DNA from: Streptomyces sp. NRRL WC-3605
GTDB taxonomy: Bacteria; Actinomycetota; Actinomycetes; Streptomycetales; Streptomycetaceae
DNA length: 64,000 nt
Assembly (NCBI RefSeq): GCF_001509795.1
Contig: NZ_LLZN01000091.1
Location: 186,001-250,000 of the forward strand
Direction: 5' to 3'
Shown here: one piece after another, positions 24,693-34,249 of the stretch
Numbering within the stretch: position 1 is the first letter of the stretch
How the letters are laid out: each line of letters opens with the position of its first letter
Notes under the pieces: generated by a model
The model's database searches: none
Seen by the model: the letters and a program-made list of their open reading frames with translations, nothing else
What the model was told of the DNA's origin: nothing
Position numbers and translations under genes: made by a program

Positions 24693-26465
24693 GTGGGACG
24701 CCACAGCCGGCGCGGCCTCGCCAGACGGGACGCCGCGGAGACGACGGCACGACAGGACGCCGCGCAGGCGCCGCCCGAGCAGGGCCCGCCACAGGGCCGG
24801 CCCTCTGTACCGGGTCCCGGCCGCCCCTCGGGAGCTCCGACGCCCCCGCCCGCCCGGCGAGGAGGACCCCCGGCGTACGGCGGGCAGCCCTATCCGGCGG
24901 CCCCCACGCCCCCACACGGCTCCCCACGCCTACCGGACGGCACCCCCGCGCGCGGTGTCCCGCGTCCGGCCCAGGGTGTGCCGAGGCCGCCCGACGGCAC
25001 TCCCTCGCGCGGTGTGCCGCGTTTCGCCGACGGGACCCCGGCCCGTGGGGTCCCGCGCCTGCCCGACGGGACGCCCGCGCGTGGCGTCCCGCGTCTCCCT
25101 GACGGCACCCCGGCCCAAGGGACCCCGCGCCTGCCCGACGGCACCCCTGCGCGTGGCGTCCCGCGTCTCCCTGACGGCACCCCTGCACGGGGCGTCCCGC
25201 GTCTCCCTGACGGCACCCCTGCACGGGGCGTCCCGCGCCTCCCCGACGGCACCCCGGCCCGTGGTGTGCTCCGCTATGGCGACGGCACGCCCGCGCGTGG
25301 GGTGCCGATGTTCCCCGACGGCACACCCGCGCGCGGCGTCCCCCGGTTCGCGGACGGCACGCCCGCCCACGGGGTTCCCCGGGCTCGCGGCGGTCACCCC
25401 GAGCAGCGGGAACCCGGGGGCGGCTGGGGCGAGTTGAGAGGGCGTACCGCGGTCGCCCACGGCACGGCGGCGACCGGTGCCCCCGTGCCGCGGCCCCGCC
25501 AGGCGCCCGGCTCCGCGGGACCCCGGCAGGAGTTCGTCGACGCCTTCGACGCGGACACCGGCGTCCGCGCGCCTCACACCGCCGAGCGGGCGTACCCGCC
25601 GGCCGCCGACCGCGATACGTCAGGCGTCGCCGACGACGCGCCGCCGACCGGCGTGCCCGCCGCCGTCAAGGGCGGCAGGGGCCGGGCCTTCACCGGGGTC
25701 GCGGCCGCCGCCGTCGTCACCGTGCTGGCCGTCGTGGTCGCGGGCCAGGCCGCACAGGGCCAAGGCGGCACCGGCACCCAGACCGGGGCAGCCGAGGGCG
25801 GGACGCGGGACTCCCGTGACGCCGCCTCCCGCACCGACGACCGCCCGACGCCCTCGGCGACACCGCTGACGTACGACCAGAAGATGGGCCGGCGGTACGC
25901 GCTGGCCGCGGACGCGACCGGCTCCGGGAAGTTCGACGCGGTACCGGGGACCGACAAGGCCCCCGGCGGCGGACGGAAGTTCACCTACCGCGTGGACGTC
26001 GAGCGGGGCCTCGGGCTGGACGCCGAGCTGTTCGCCGAGGCCGTGCAGAAGACGCTGAACGACAAGCGGAGCTGGGCCCACGGCGGCGCCCGTACCTTCG
26101 AGCGCGTCCACGACGGCGACCCCGACTTCGTGATCACCCTCGCCAGCCCCGGTACCACGGCCGACTGGTGCGCCAAGTCCGGCCTCGACACCACCGAGGA
26201 CAACGTCTCGTGCGACTCGGCGGCCACCGAGCGCGTGATGATCAACGCCTACCGGTGGGCGCAGGGGTCCGAGACCTACGGCGACCACATCCACGCCTAC
26301 CGGCAGATGCTGATCAACCACGAGATCGGCCACCGGCTCGGTTTCGGCCATGTCACCTGCGACAAGGACGGCGAGCTCGCCCCGGTCATGCAGCAGCAGA
26401 CCAAGTTCCTCGACCACGACGGGATCAGCTGCAAGGCCAACCCCTGGGCGTTCCCCGGGAGTTGA
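24693..26465 (+). CDS. DUF3152 membrane-anchored metalloprotease-like protein
   Basis: 590 residues from GTG 24693 (GGGGAG upstream). Residues ~1-80 are proline/alanine-rich; ~82-232 consist of twelve DGTPxRGVPRxP repeats; one transmembrane segment follows at ~333-353 (TGVAAAAVVTVLAVVVAGQ). The extracytoplasmic DUF3152 domain (~390-590) carries HEIGHRLGFGH (543-553), a metzincin-style HExGHxxGxxH zinc site, with cysteines around it (VTCDK, GISCK, NVSCD) that may form disulfides. By topology the repeats are cytoplasmic and the protease faces outward. Homologue of Rv3207c, from memory. Proteolytic activity is inferred from the motif only. Confidence 0.9.
   Translation: MGRHSRRGLARRDAAETTARQDAAQAPPEQGPPQGRPSVPGPGRPSGAPTPPPARRGGPPAYGGQPYPAAPTPPHGSPRLPDGTPARGVPRPAQGVPRPPDGTPSRGVPRFADGTPARGVPRLPDGTPARGVPRLPDGTPAQGTPRLPDGTPARGVPRLPDGTPARGVPRLPDGTPARGVPRLPDGTPARGVLRYGDGTPARGVPMFPDGTPARGVPRFADGTPAHGVPRARGGHPEQREPGGGWGELRGRTAVAHGTAATGAPVPRPRQAPGSAGPRQEFVDAFDADTGVRAPHTAERAYPPAADRDTSGVADDAPPTGVPAAVKGGRGRAFTGVAAAAVVTVLAVVVAGQAAQGQGGTGTQTGAAEGGTRDSRDAASRTDDRPTPSATPLTYDQKMGRRYALAADATGSGKFDAVPGTDKAPGGGRKFTYRVDVERGLGLDAELFAEAVQKTLNDKRSWAHGGARTFERVHDGDPDFVITLASPGTTADWCAKSGLDTTEDNVSCDSAATERVMINAYRWAQGSETYGDHIHAYRQMLINHEIGHRLGFGHVTCDKDGELAPVMQQQTKFLDHDGISCKANPWAFPGS
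24936..25388 (+). repeat. Coding minisatellite: twelve ~36-bp repeats
   Basis: Twelve units encoding DGTPARGVPRLP or close variants; the first is extended by seven residues, the others are 36 bp. Copies four to eight are nearly identical in DNA, indicating recent expansion. The whole repeat keeps frame inside the DUF3152 gene. Confidence 0.92.
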
Positions 26466-26485
26466 CAGGTGACTCACAGCTCACA

Positions 26486-26514
26486 TTGACATGCGCAGCC
26501 AGATCGTTCATATT
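26486..26514 (+). promoter_or_regulatory. Promoter of the leader peptide/peptide-importer unit
   Basis: -35 TTGACA (26486-26491, perfect consensus) and -10 CATATT (26509-26514) with a 17-bp spacer. The leader ATG lies only eight bases after the -10, so the transcript probably begins at or just before it. Confidence 0.65.
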
Positions 26515-26521
26515 TCTGCGC

Positions 26522-26614
26522 ATGTCGTGCCGTCCCGCCACCTGCCGCGCCGCCATCGAGCTGGCGCTCATCGGCGTGACCGCTCTGTGCGTGGCCGACA
26601 TCGACTGTCGCTGA
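26522..26614 (+). CDS. 30-residue leader peptide (…LALIGVTALCVADIDCR)
   Basis: ATG 26522 to TGA 26614 gives MSCRPATCRAAIELALIG followed by VTALCVADIDCR. It is cysteine- and arginine-containing with a hydrophobic middle, and I recall similar short leader peptides in front of transporter operons in Streptomyces. It begins almost at the predicted transcription start, so translation is probably leaderless. It precedes the peptide ABC importer by 195 bp and may act as an attenuation or cysteine-sensing leader; that role is inferred. Confidence 0.6.
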   Translation: MSCRPATCRAAIELALIGVTALCVADIDCR

Positions 26615-26809
26615 CGCCCGCCCTTCGGCGTACGCGTCGCGACCCCCTCTTTCCTCCGCGCTGCGGTCCCTGACCCGGCGCGGCCTCTCGACGACCCGGC
26701 GCCGGGGCAGACGTCCGTTCCAGCACGTCTCACTCCGTGTCGTTCCGTCTCATGCTTCGAGATCCGAAGCGGGACCGGCACGCGTTCATCAACCGAGAGG
26801 TCGTCTCCG

Positions 26810-28528
26810 ATGCGTCAACCGTCCGTCATAGCGCGCCGCGTGGCAGCGGCATCCGTCAGCCTGGTCGTGGCAGCGGGCGCCGCCGCCTGCGGGCCTGAGG
26901 ACAACGATGCCAAGGCAGCCGGCAACGACTCCGCGCCGCACAAGGGCGGCACGCTGACCGTTCTGAACTCCAACCCGCAGCAGGACTTCGACCCCGCGCG
27001 CCTCTACACCTCCGGCGGCGGCAACGTCCCCTCGCTCGTCTTCCGCACCCTCACCACCCGCAATCGCGAGAACGGCGAGGCCGGGGCTCAGGTCGTCCCC
27101 GACCTCGCCACCGACACCGGGCGCCCCAACAAGGACGCCACCGTCTGGACCTTCACCCTCAAGGAGGGCCTGAAGTACGAGGACGGCACCGAGATCACCT
27201 CGGCCGACGTCAAGTACGGCATCGAGCGCTCCTTCGCCCCTGAGCTCTCCGGCGGCGCCCCCTACCTGCGGGACTGGCTGGTCGGCGCCGCCGGCTACCA
27301 GGGGCCGTACAAGGACAAGAAGGGTCTGTCGGCGATCGAGACGCCGGACGAGCGGACCATCGTCTTCCATCTGAACAAGCCAGAGGGCGAGTTCCCGTAT
27401 CTGGCCACCCAGACGCAGTTCACGCCCGTCCCCAAGGCCAAGGACACCGGCACCAAGTACGAGCAGCACCCGGTCTCCTCCGGGCCGTACAAGGTCGTCT
27501 CGAACGAGAACGACGGGGAGCGGCTCGTCCTGGAGCGCAACCCGCACTGGTCCGCCGCGACCGACGCCGAGCGCAAGGCGTACCCGGACAAGATCGACGT
27601 ACGGTCCGGGCTCGACTCCTCCGTGATCAACCAGCGGCTCTCCGCGTCCCAGGGGGCGGACGCCGCAGCCGTCACCACGGACACCAACCTCGGCCCCGCC
27701 GAACTCGCCAAGGTCTCCGGCGACAAGGACCTGGCCGCGCGCGTCGGCACCGGCCACTTCGGCTACACGAACTACATCGCGTTCAACCCGAAGGTGAAGC
27801 CGTTCGACGACCCCAAGGTGCGCCAGGCGATCTCCTACGCGCTCGACCGCTCCTCCGTCGTCAACGCCGCCGGCGGCTCCGCGCTCGCCGAGCCCGCCAC
27901 CACCTTCCTGCCCGACCAGAAGTCCTTCGGCCACACGCCGTACGACCACTACCCGGCCGGCAAGAGCGGTGACCCGGCGAAGGCCAAGGAGCTGCTGAAG
28001 GAGGCCGGGCACGGCGACGGGCTGACCGTCACCCTCACCCACTCCAACGCCAAGGACTTCGAGACCAGCCCCGAGATCGCCACCGCCATCCAGGACGCCC
28101 TGAAGAAGGCCGGCATCACCGTCCGCCTCCAGGGCCTGGAGGACAACGACTACTCCGACAAGATCCACGACGTGAAGACCGAGCCCGGGTTCTTCCTCGC
28201 CCACTGGGGTGCCGACTGGCCCTCCGGCGGTCCCTTCCTCGCCCCCATCTTCGACGGCCGGCAGATCGTGAAGGACGGCGCCAACTTCAACAACGGCCTG
28301 CTGGACGACGCCTCCGTCAACGCCGAGATCGACGCGATCAACAAGCTGACCGACCTCGACGCCGCCGCCGAGCGGTGGGGCGCCCTCGACAGCCGGATCG
28401 GGGAGAAGGCCCTCACCGTGCCGCTGTTCCACCCCGTCTACAAGCGGCTGTACGGCAAGGACGTCAAGAACGTCGTGATCAGCGACTGGACCGGCGTCCT
28501 CGACGTCTCCCAGGTCGCGGTGAAGTAG
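26810..28528 (+). CDS. ABC importer substrate-binding lipoprotein (SBP_bac_5, OppA/DppA-like)
   Basis: 572 residues. Lipoprotein signal: RRVAAASVSLVVAAGAAACG with Cys ~28. The mature protein shows the family-5 pattern GGTLTVLNSNPQQDFDPARL, then WTFTLKEGLKYEDGTEITSA and FDDPKVRQAISYALDR. It captures peptides or related ligands outside the membrane and delivers them to the permeases encoded next. Gene order SBP-permease-permease-ATPase with 4-nt gaps or overlaps indicates one operon. The ligand cannot be fixed from sequence; dipeptide, oligopeptide and nickel-chelate binders share this fold. Confidence 0.93.
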   Translation: MRQPSVIARRVAAASVSLVVAAGAAACGPEDNDAKAAGNDSAPHKGGTLTVLNSNPQQDFDPARLYTSGGGNVPSLVFRTLTTRNRENGEAGAQVVPDLATDTGRPNKDATVWTFTLKEGLKYEDGTEITSADVKYGIERSFAPELSGGAPYLRDWLVGAAGYQGPYKDKKGLSAIETPDERTIVFHLNKPEGEFPYLATQTQFTPVPKAKDTGTKYEQHPVSSGPYKVVSNENDGERLVLERNPHWSAATDAERKAYPDKIDVRSGLDSSVINQRLSASQGADAAAVTTDTNLGPAELAKVSGDKDLAARVGTGHFGYTNYIAFNPKVKPFDDPKVRQAISYALDRSSVVNAAGGSALAEPATTFLPDQKSFGHTPYDHYPAGKSGDPAKAKELLKEAGHGDGLTVTLTHSNAKDFETSPEIATAIQDALKKAGITVRLQGLEDNDYSDKIHDVKTEPGFFLAHWGADWPSGGPFLAPIFDGRQIVKDGANFNNGLLDDASVNAEIDAINKLTDLDAAAERWGALDSRIGEKALTVPLFHPVYKRLYGKDVKNVVISDWTGVLDVSQVAVK

Positions 28529-28532
28529 CGCC

Positions 28533-29519
28533 GTGAGCGAGGCAGTTCTCGCCGTCGAGACCCCCGGGGCGGACGCTCCGGGGGTCTCGGGGGCCCGTCA
28601 GTTCTGGCGGCGGCTGCGCACGCGGCGCGCCGCCCTCGTCGCGGCGTCCGCCGTCGCCCTGCTCGTCCTGGTCGCGCTCACCGCGCCCCTGCTCACCGCG
28701 CTCGAGGGCCAGGACCCCACCACCTACCACCCGTCCCTCGTGGACTCCGCGCGCGGCGGCGTCCCCGTCGGACCCCTCGGCGGCATCAGCGCCGACCACT
28801 GGCTCGGCGTCGAACCACAGACCGGACGCGACCTGTTCGCACGGCTCGTGTACGGCGCCCGCGTGTCCCTCGGCGTCGCCCTCGCGGCGACCGTCGTCCA
28901 GCTCGTCCTCGGGGTCGCCGTCGGCCTCGCCGCCGGGCTCGGGAACCGCTGGATCGACCAGCTCCTGACCCGTGTCGCCGACATCTTCGTCGCGATGCCC
29001 CTGATGATCGTCGCGCTCGCCCTGCTCGCCGTCGTGCCCACGAGCTTCCCGCGCCCCGTCCTGGTGGCGCTGGTCGTCGGGCTGGTCTCCGGCTGGGCCA
29101 CCCTCGCCAAGCTGGTCCGCGCGCAGACGCTCACCCTCAAGGAGGCCGACCACGTGGCCGCCGCCCGTCTCAGCGGCTGGGGCACGGTCCGCATCGCCCG
29201 ACGCGAACTGCTGCCCGGCCTCGCCGCGCCCGTCATCACGTTCGCGGCCATCCTCGTGCCGACGAACATCTCCGTCGAGGCGGCCCTGTCCTTCCTCGGC
29301 GTGGGTGTACGGCCGCCGACACCGTCCTGGGGACAGATGCTCACCTCCGCGAACGTCTGGTACCAGGCCGCCCCGCAGTACCTGCTGCTGCCCGCCGGCG
29401 CCCTGTTCGTCACCGTCCTCGCCCTCACCGTGCTCGGCGACGGCGTCCGCACCGCCCTCGACCCGCGCGCCGCCTCCCGGCTGCGCGTCGGCACGGGCCG
29501 GAAGGGCGGCCGGTCATGA
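28533..29519 (+). CDS. ABC importer permease (DppC/OppC-like)
   Basis: 328 residues, six spans. The N-terminal OppC_N region RTRRAALVAASAVALLVLVA leads to the permease domain with the EAA-like loop AARLSGWGTVRIARRELLPG (~210-229), which contacts the ATPase. GTG 28533 starts 4 bp after the binding-protein stop. The C-type permease comes before the B-type one, the reverse of the usual dpp/opp order. Confidence 0.93.
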   Translation: MSEAVLAVETPGADAPGVSGARQFWRRLRTRRAALVAASAVALLVLVALTAPLLTALEGQDPTTYHPSLVDSARGGVPVGPLGGISADHWLGVEPQTGRDLFARLVYGARVSLGVALAATVVQLVLGVAVGLAAGLGNRWIDQLLTRVADIFVAMPLMIVALALLAVVPTSFPRPVLVALVVGLVSGWATLAKLVRAQTLTLKEADHVAAARLSGWGTVRIARRELLPGLAAPVITFAAILVPTNISVEAALSFLGVGVRPPTPSWGQMLTSANVWYQAAPQYLLLPAGALFVTVLALTVLGDGVRTALDPRAASRLRVGTGRKGGRS

Positions 29520-30514
29520 ACGGCTTCGGCGGATTCGCCGTGCGCCGGGCGGCCGGCGCCGTCGTCACCCTGCTCGCCCTCTCGGTGATCATCTACGTGG
29601 TCTTCTACGTCACTCCAGGCGACGTCGCCCAGATCACCTGCGGCCCGCGCTGCTCACCGGCCCAGGTGCAGCAGGTCTCCGCGCAACTGCACCTCGACGA
29701 CCCGCTGTACGCGCGGTACTGGCACTTCCTCCAGGGGATCGTCGCCGGCCAGGACTACTCCACCGGCACCTCGGTCCAGCACTGCTCCGCGCCCTGCCTC
29801 GGGCTGTCGTACCAGAGCGACCAGCAGGTCCTGACGCTGATCCTGGCGAAGCTGCCGGTCACCGCCTCGCTCGCGCTCGGTTCGATGGTGCTGTGGCTGA
29901 TCATCGGCGTCGGCACCGGCGTGCTGTCGGTGTGGCGGCGCGGCCGGCTCACCGAGCGGCTGCTGACCACCGTCACCCTCGCGGGCATGTCCACCCCGGT
30001 CTTCGTCATCGGGCTCGTCCTGATGATCGTCGTCTGCGGACAGCTCGAACTGCTGCCCTTCCCGCAGTACGTCCCCTTCACCGACGACCCCGAACAGTGG
30101 GCGTGGAACCTGCTGCTGCCCTGGCTGTCGCTGGCGCTCGTCGAGTCCGCCACGTACGCCCGGATCACCCGCGCCGCGATGCTGGAGACGCTCACCGAGG
30201 ACCATGTGCGCACCTTCCGCGCCTACGGTGTCGGGGAGCGGGCCGTCATCGGGCGGCACGCCCTGCGCGGCGCGCTCGCCCCGCTCATCGCCGTGAACGC
30301 CAACAACATAGGCGTCCTGTTCGGCGGCGCCGTGCTCACCGAGACCCTGTTCGGACTGCCCGGCGTCGGCCGGGAGATGGTCGAGGCGGTCAAGGTCGTC
30401 GACCTGCCCGTGGTCGTCGGGATGGTCCTCGTGACCGGCTTCTTCGTGGTCCTCGCCAACGCCGTCGCGGACGTCCTGTACGCGCTGGCCGACCGACGGG
30501 TGGTGCTGACATGA
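29516..30514 (+). CDS. ABC importer permease (DppB/OppB-like)
   Basis: 332 residues, six spans. The conserved N-terminal helix AGAVVTLLALSVIIYVVFYV, the acidic substrate-side loop and the coupling loop FRAYGVGERAVIGRHALRGA are present. An extracytoplasmic stretch has four cysteines (ITCGPRC and HCSAPCL), unusual for this family and possibly disulfide-bonded. ATG 29516 overlaps the previous stop by 4 nt (ATGA). Confidence 0.93.
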   Translation: MNGFGGFAVRRAAGAVVTLLALSVIIYVVFYVTPGDVAQITCGPRCSPAQVQQVSAQLHLDDPLYARYWHFLQGIVAGQDYSTGTSVQHCSAPCLGLSYQSDQQVLTLILAKLPVTASLALGSMVLWLIIGVGTGVLSVWRRGRLTERLLTTVTLAGMSTPVFVIGLVLMIVVCGQLELLPFPQYVPFTDDPEQWAWNLLLPWLSLALVESATYARITRAAMLETLTEDHVRTFRAYGVGERAVIGRHALRGALAPLIAVNANNIGVLFGGAVLTETLFGLPGVGREMVEAVKVVDLPVVVGMVLVTGFFVVLANAVADVLYALADRRVVLT

Positions 30515-32211
30515 GCGACACCGTGAAGGACACGGCCGGGAGCCTCGTCGAGGTGGACGGCCTGACCGTCGACTTCGGCGGCCTGCGGGCCGTCGACGGG
30601 CTCGGGTTCCGGCTGGAACGCGGCGCCGCCCTCGCCCTCGTCGGCGAATCCGGCTCCGGCAAGTCCACGGTCGCCTCCGCCCTGCTCGGCCTGCACCGCG
30701 GCACGGGGGCGGAGGTCGGCGGCACGATCGAGGTCGCGGGCCTCGACGTGGGGCGGGCGTCCGAGGACGCGCTGCGCCGGCTGCGGGGCGGGACGGCCGC
30801 CATGGTCTTCCAGGACCCGCTGTCCTCGCTCGACCCGTACTACGCCGTCGGCGACCAGATCGCCGAGGTGTACCGGGTGCACACGCGTGCCTCGCGGCGG
30901 GCCGCACGCGCGCGTGCCGTGGAGGTGCTCGACCGGGTGGGCATCCCGGACGCCGTACGGCGGTCCCGGTCGCGGCCGCACGAGTTCAGCGGCGGCATGC
31001 GCCAGCGCGCGCTCATCGCCATGGCGCTGGCCTGCGAGCCCGAGCTGCTGATCGCCGACGAGCCCACGACGGCCCTCGACGTCACCGTCCAGGCGCAGAT
31101 CCTCGACCTGCTGCACACCCTCCGCGAGGAGACCGGGATGGGACTGCTGCTGGTCACCCACGACGTGGGCGTGGCCGCCGAGAGCGTCGACGAGGTGCTG
31201 GTCATGCGGCACGGGCGGCAGGTGGAGCACGGGTCCGTCACGGAGGTCCTGGGCGCGCCGAGGGAGCCGTACACCCGCGAACTGCTCGGCGCCGTCCCGC
31301 GCGTGGACGCGCCCCGGGCGGGCCGTGCCGAGCCGGGCGCGGAGACCGGCGCCGGGAGCGATGCCGGAAGCGGCGCCGGGTGCGATGCCGGGAGCGCCTC
31401 CGGGAGCGACGGGCCCGGGGAGCCGGTGCTGGAGGCCGTCGGGCTGCACCGGGTGTTCGGGCGTGGGAAGAAGGCGTTCGCGGCCGTGGACGGGGTGTCG
31501 ATCACCGTCCGCCGGGGCGAGACCCTCGGCGTGGTGGGGGAGAGCGGCAGCGGCAAGACGACCCTCGGCCGCATGCTCGTCGGACTCCTGGAGCCGACGG
31601 CCGGAGAGGTCCGCCACGACGGGCACGCGCGCGTGGGCGTCGATCCGTCCGTGCAGATGGTGTTCCAGGACCCCGTCTCCTCCCTCAACCCCCGCCGCAG
31701 CGTGGGCGAGTCGATCGCCGACCCGCTGCGCGCGCGGGGCGAACGGGACGAGACACGGATCCGGGCCCGGGTGCGCGAACTCCTGGAGCGCGTCGGCCTG
31801 GAGGCGGCCCACCACGACCGCTATCCGCACGAGTTCAGCGGGGGCCAGCGCCAGCGCGTCGGCATCGCGCGGGCGCTCGCCGCGGACCCGCGCGTCATCG
31901 TCTGCGACGAGCCCGTCTCCGCGCTCGACGTCACCACGCAGGCCCAGGTGGTAGCGCTGCTCGCGGAGCTGCAGCGTGAACTCGGCCTCGCGCTGGTCTT
32001 CATCGCGCACGACCTCGCCGTCGTCCGCCAGGTCAGCGACAGGGTCGCCGTGATGCGGCGCGGGCGGATCGTCGAACAGGGGCCCGCCGACCAGGTGTAC
32101 GACCACCCGCAGGACCCGTACACCGGGCAACTGCTGGCCGCCGTACCGGCGCTCGACCCGGCGGTCGCGGCGCGACGGCGGTCGGCGCGACGGGAGCCGG
32201 CCACGATCTGA
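30511..32211 (+). CDS. Fused double ABC ATPase (DppD-DppF)
   Basis: 566 residues with two complete nucleotide-binding domains in one chain. Domain 1: Walker [10 protein letters not shown] (~45), signature FSGGMRQRA, Walker B LLIADEP. Domain 2: GESGSGKTT (~345), [16 protein letters not shown]. They are joined by a short linker (~265-305) built from Ala/Gly/Ser/Asp repeats. Each half has the oligopeptide-transporter C-terminal motif ([20 protein letters not shown]). ATG 30511 overlaps the permease stop (ATGA). The fused form forces 1:1 pairing of the two ATPases. Confidence 0.94.
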   Translation: MSDTVKDTAGSLVEVDGLTVDFGGLRAVDGLGFRLERGAALALVGESGSGKSTVASALLGLHRGTGAEVGGTIEVAGLDVGRASEDALRRLRGGTAAMVFQDPLSSLDPYYAVGDQIAEVYRVHTRASRRAARARAVEVLDRVGIPDAVRRSRSRPHEFSGGMRQRALIAMALACEPELLIADEPTTALDVTVQAQILDLLHTLREETGMGLLLVTHDVGVAAESVDEVLVMRHGRQVEHGSVTEVLGAPREPYTRELLGAVPRVDAPRAGRAEPGAETGAGSDAGSGAGCDAGSASGSDGPGEPVLEAVGLHRVFGRGKKAFAAVDGVSITVRRGETLGVVGESGSGKTTLGRMLVGLLEPTAGEVRHDGHARVGVDPSVQMVFQDPVSSLNPRRSVGESIADPLRARGERDETRIRARVRELLERVGLEAAHHDRYPHEFSGGQRQRVGIARALAADPRVIVCDEPVSALDVTTQAQVVALLAELQRELGLALVFIAHDLAVVRQVSDRVAVMRRGRIVEQGPADQVYDHPQDPYTGQLLAAVPALDPAVAARRRSARREPATI

Positions 32212-32319
32212 CCGGACCCGTCGGAACAGGGTGGAGAGCGTGACGATCCGTGTGCGTTTGAACTCCTAGCGCGACGGAACGCGACCCGCACGGGAAAGTT
32301 ACGACCGTTCACCCCTTTT

Positions 32320-32405
32320 GGTGGCGCGATGGACAACCGTCCATCGCGCCACCGCCTTGTGCGCATACGTTCTTCCCGCTGTGAGCCGCCGCCGTACGGC
32401 GGCTC
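32320..32405. terminator. Two strong hairpins between importer operon and glycan locus
   Basis: Hairpin 1: GGTGGCGCGATGGAC (32320-32334) with perfect complement at 32339-32353 and loop AACC. Hairpin 2: GAGCCGCC (32383-32390) with GGCGGCTC (32398-32405). The first starts 108 bp after the ATPase stop and may be its terminator. The second ends 27 bp before the glycosyltransferase GTG and could sit in its leader. Confidence 0.6.
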
Positions 32406-32432
32406 CCCTCAAGGGAGATCGGGGGTGTACTC

Positions 32433-34124
32433 GTGCGCATCGGACTGATTGCGGAGGGTGGCTATCCGTATGTGAGCGGTGACGCCAGGCTCTGGTGCGA
32501 CCGGCTCGTACGCGGGCTCGGGCAGCACGAGTTCGACATCTACGCGCTCAGCCGCAGCGAGCGCCAGGAGGACGAGGGCTGGGTCCCGCTGCCCCCGCAG
32601 GTCAGCCGGGTGCGCACGGCGTCGCTGTGGACCGCCGAGGACGACGGGGTCGTGTACGGCCGCCGCGCCCGCCGGCGCTTCGAGGAGCACTACGGCGCGT
32701 TGGCCGCCGTCCTCTGCGTGGGCGGCGACCGAGGAGCCGACGGCGCCACGGAGCCCCCGTCGACCCTCCAGGCGGACCGTTTCGGCAACGCGCTGTACGG
32801 GCTCGCCGAACTCGCCCGCGACGAAGGCGGACTGGCCGGGGCGTTACGGTCCGAGACCGCCGTCCGCACCCTCGAACGCGCCTGCCGCGCGCGGGACGCG
32901 ATGCGCACGGCGCGCGAGGCGCGCGTCCCCGACCTCCTGGCCGTCGCCGCCCACCTCGAACGTGCCCTGCGCCCCCTCTCGCTCGACTGGTACGAGGACG
33001 ACGGGCTGGGCGCCGCCGACCTGAGCCACGCCACCTCCGGCGGCACCGCGGCCCTGACCGGCCTGCTCGCCCGGCACTTCTGCGACGTACCGCTGCTGCT
33101 CACCGAGTACGGCGTCCGGCTGCGCACCCAGTACCTCGCCGGCACCGGCGCCCCGCCCGCCGTACGCGCCCTCCTCGCCGGCTTCCACGGCGCCCTCGCC
33201 GCCGAGGCGTACGACCGGGCGGCCGTCATCACCCCCGGCAACGCCCACGCCCGCCGCTGGCAGGAGCGCTGCGGCGCCGACCGCTCCAGGCTCCGCACCG
33301 TCTACCCGGGCATGGACGCCTCCCGCTTCGCGGAGGTCGGCGAGGCGTCGTCGTGCGCGGACCCCGACACGCTGGTCTGGGTCGGCCGCGTCGAACCCGC
33401 CAAGGACCTGGTCTCCCTGCTGCACGCCTTCGCCGAGGTCCGAAAGGAGGAGCCGAAGACCCGCCTGCGGATCGTCGGCGCCCCGGCGGGGCCCGAGGGG
33501 GAGGCCTACCTCGGCCACTGCAGGGCGCTGGCCGCCCAGCTCTTCCCCGACGAGGCCGACGGCCCGCACACGGTCGGGGAGAACCCCGTCTCCTTCGAGG
33601 AGATCGGCGGGCCGCAGCTCCCGTCCCTCGCCGACGCCTACGCCTCCGGCGCGGTGACCGTCCTGTCCAGCGTCGTCGAGGGCTTCCCCGTCGGCCTGGT
33701 CGAGGCCATGCTCTGTGGCCGCGCCACGGTGTCCACCGACGTCGGCGCGGTGGTCGAGGTCATCGGCGGCACCGGTCTCGTCGTACCGCCGCGCAACCCG
33801 CGGGCGCTCGCGGAGGCGTGCGTGACGCTGCTGCGCGACCCCGAGCGCCGTGAACGCCTCGGCGCGGCGGCCCGCGCGCGAGCGCTCGAACTGTTCACGG
33901 TCGAGCAGAACGTCGCGGCATTTCACGGCATTTACCTCGACGTCGTCGCCGGAACGCCGGTCCGGCGCGTGGTCCTCGACGACGCCGGTGCCCCGCTGCC
34001 GTTCGGCGTCCCCGCCGAGGCGCATGTCCCCGGGCACTGGACCAGCAACCGCCCGCAAGGCGGGCCGGAGCCGACGGCACCCGCCCAGGCTCCCGGGCTT
34101 CCCACGCCGGAGGGGGCGCGATGA
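32433..34124 (+). CDS. PelF-like GT4 glycosyltransferase
   Basis: 563 residues. The N-terminus MRIGLIAEGGYPYVSGD and the DUF3492-type first half are those of PelF-group enzymes, which use UDP-sugars to polymerise Pel-type amino-sugar polysaccharide. The GT4 half contains VWVGRVEPAKDLVSLLHAFA, the donor site SSVVEGFPVGLVEAMLCGRA (E-x7-E) and a further ATVSTDVGAVVEV segment. There is no signal or membrane span, so it is cytosolic. GTG 32433 is chosen because conservation begins there. Its stop overlaps a short ORF that leads to the membrane-protein gene. The likely product is a galactosamine- or glucosamine-type glycan, by family only. Confidence 0.85.
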   Translation: MRIGLIAEGGYPYVSGDARLWCDRLVRGLGQHEFDIYALSRSERQEDEGWVPLPPQVSRVRTASLWTAEDDGVVYGRRARRRFEEHYGALAAVLCVGGDRGADGATEPPSTLQADRFGNALYGLAELARDEGGLAGALRSETAVRTLERACRARDAMRTAREARVPDLLAVAAHLERALRPLSLDWYEDDGLGAADLSHATSGGTAALTGLLARHFCDVPLLLTEYGVRLRTQYLAGTGAPPAVRALLAGFHGALAAEAYDRAAVITPGNAHARRWQERCGADRSRLRTVYPGMDASRFAEVGEASSCADPDTLVWVGRVEPAKDLVSLLHAFAEVRKEEPKTRLRIVGAPAGPEGEAYLGHCRALAAQLFPDEADGPHTVGENPVSFEEIGGPQLPSLADAYASGAVTVLSSVVEGFPVGLVEAMLCGRATVSTDVGAVVEVIGGTGLVVPPRNPRALAEACVTLLRDPERRERLGAAARARALELFTVEQNVAAFHGIYLDVVAGTPVRRVVLDDAGAPLPFGVPAEAHVPGHWTSNRPQGGPEPTAPAQAPGLPTPEGAR

Positions 34125-34249
34125 GGGGCGTACGCAGGGGTGTCACGCCGGCTTGCCCGGTCCCGGTGACGCTAGAGGGCGCGACGAGGGGCGTGCGGAC
34201 CGGCCGTACGCCGGCTCGACCGGCGCCGGCGTGGGAGGAGACGCGATGA
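34121..34249 (+). CDS. 42-residue coupled ORF between GT and membrane protein
   Basis: ATG 34121 overlaps the GT stop (ATGA) and its own TGA (34247-34249) overlaps the next gene's ATG (34246), so ribosomes could pass GT, small ORF and membrane protein by termination-reinitiation. The peptide consists of two ~20-residue repeats (RGVRRGVTPACPVPV and RGVRTGRTPARPAPA), mirroring an imperfect ~60-bp tandem duplication. It may be a coupling spacer rather than a functional protein. Confidence 0.4.
   Translation: MRGVRRGVTPACPVPVTLEGATRGVRTGRTPARPAPAWEETR

Noticed and set aside
29305..30510. Upstream extension of the double ATPase frame
   Set aside because: It lies inside the DppB-type permease gene; ATG 30511 with the ATGA overlap is the real start.
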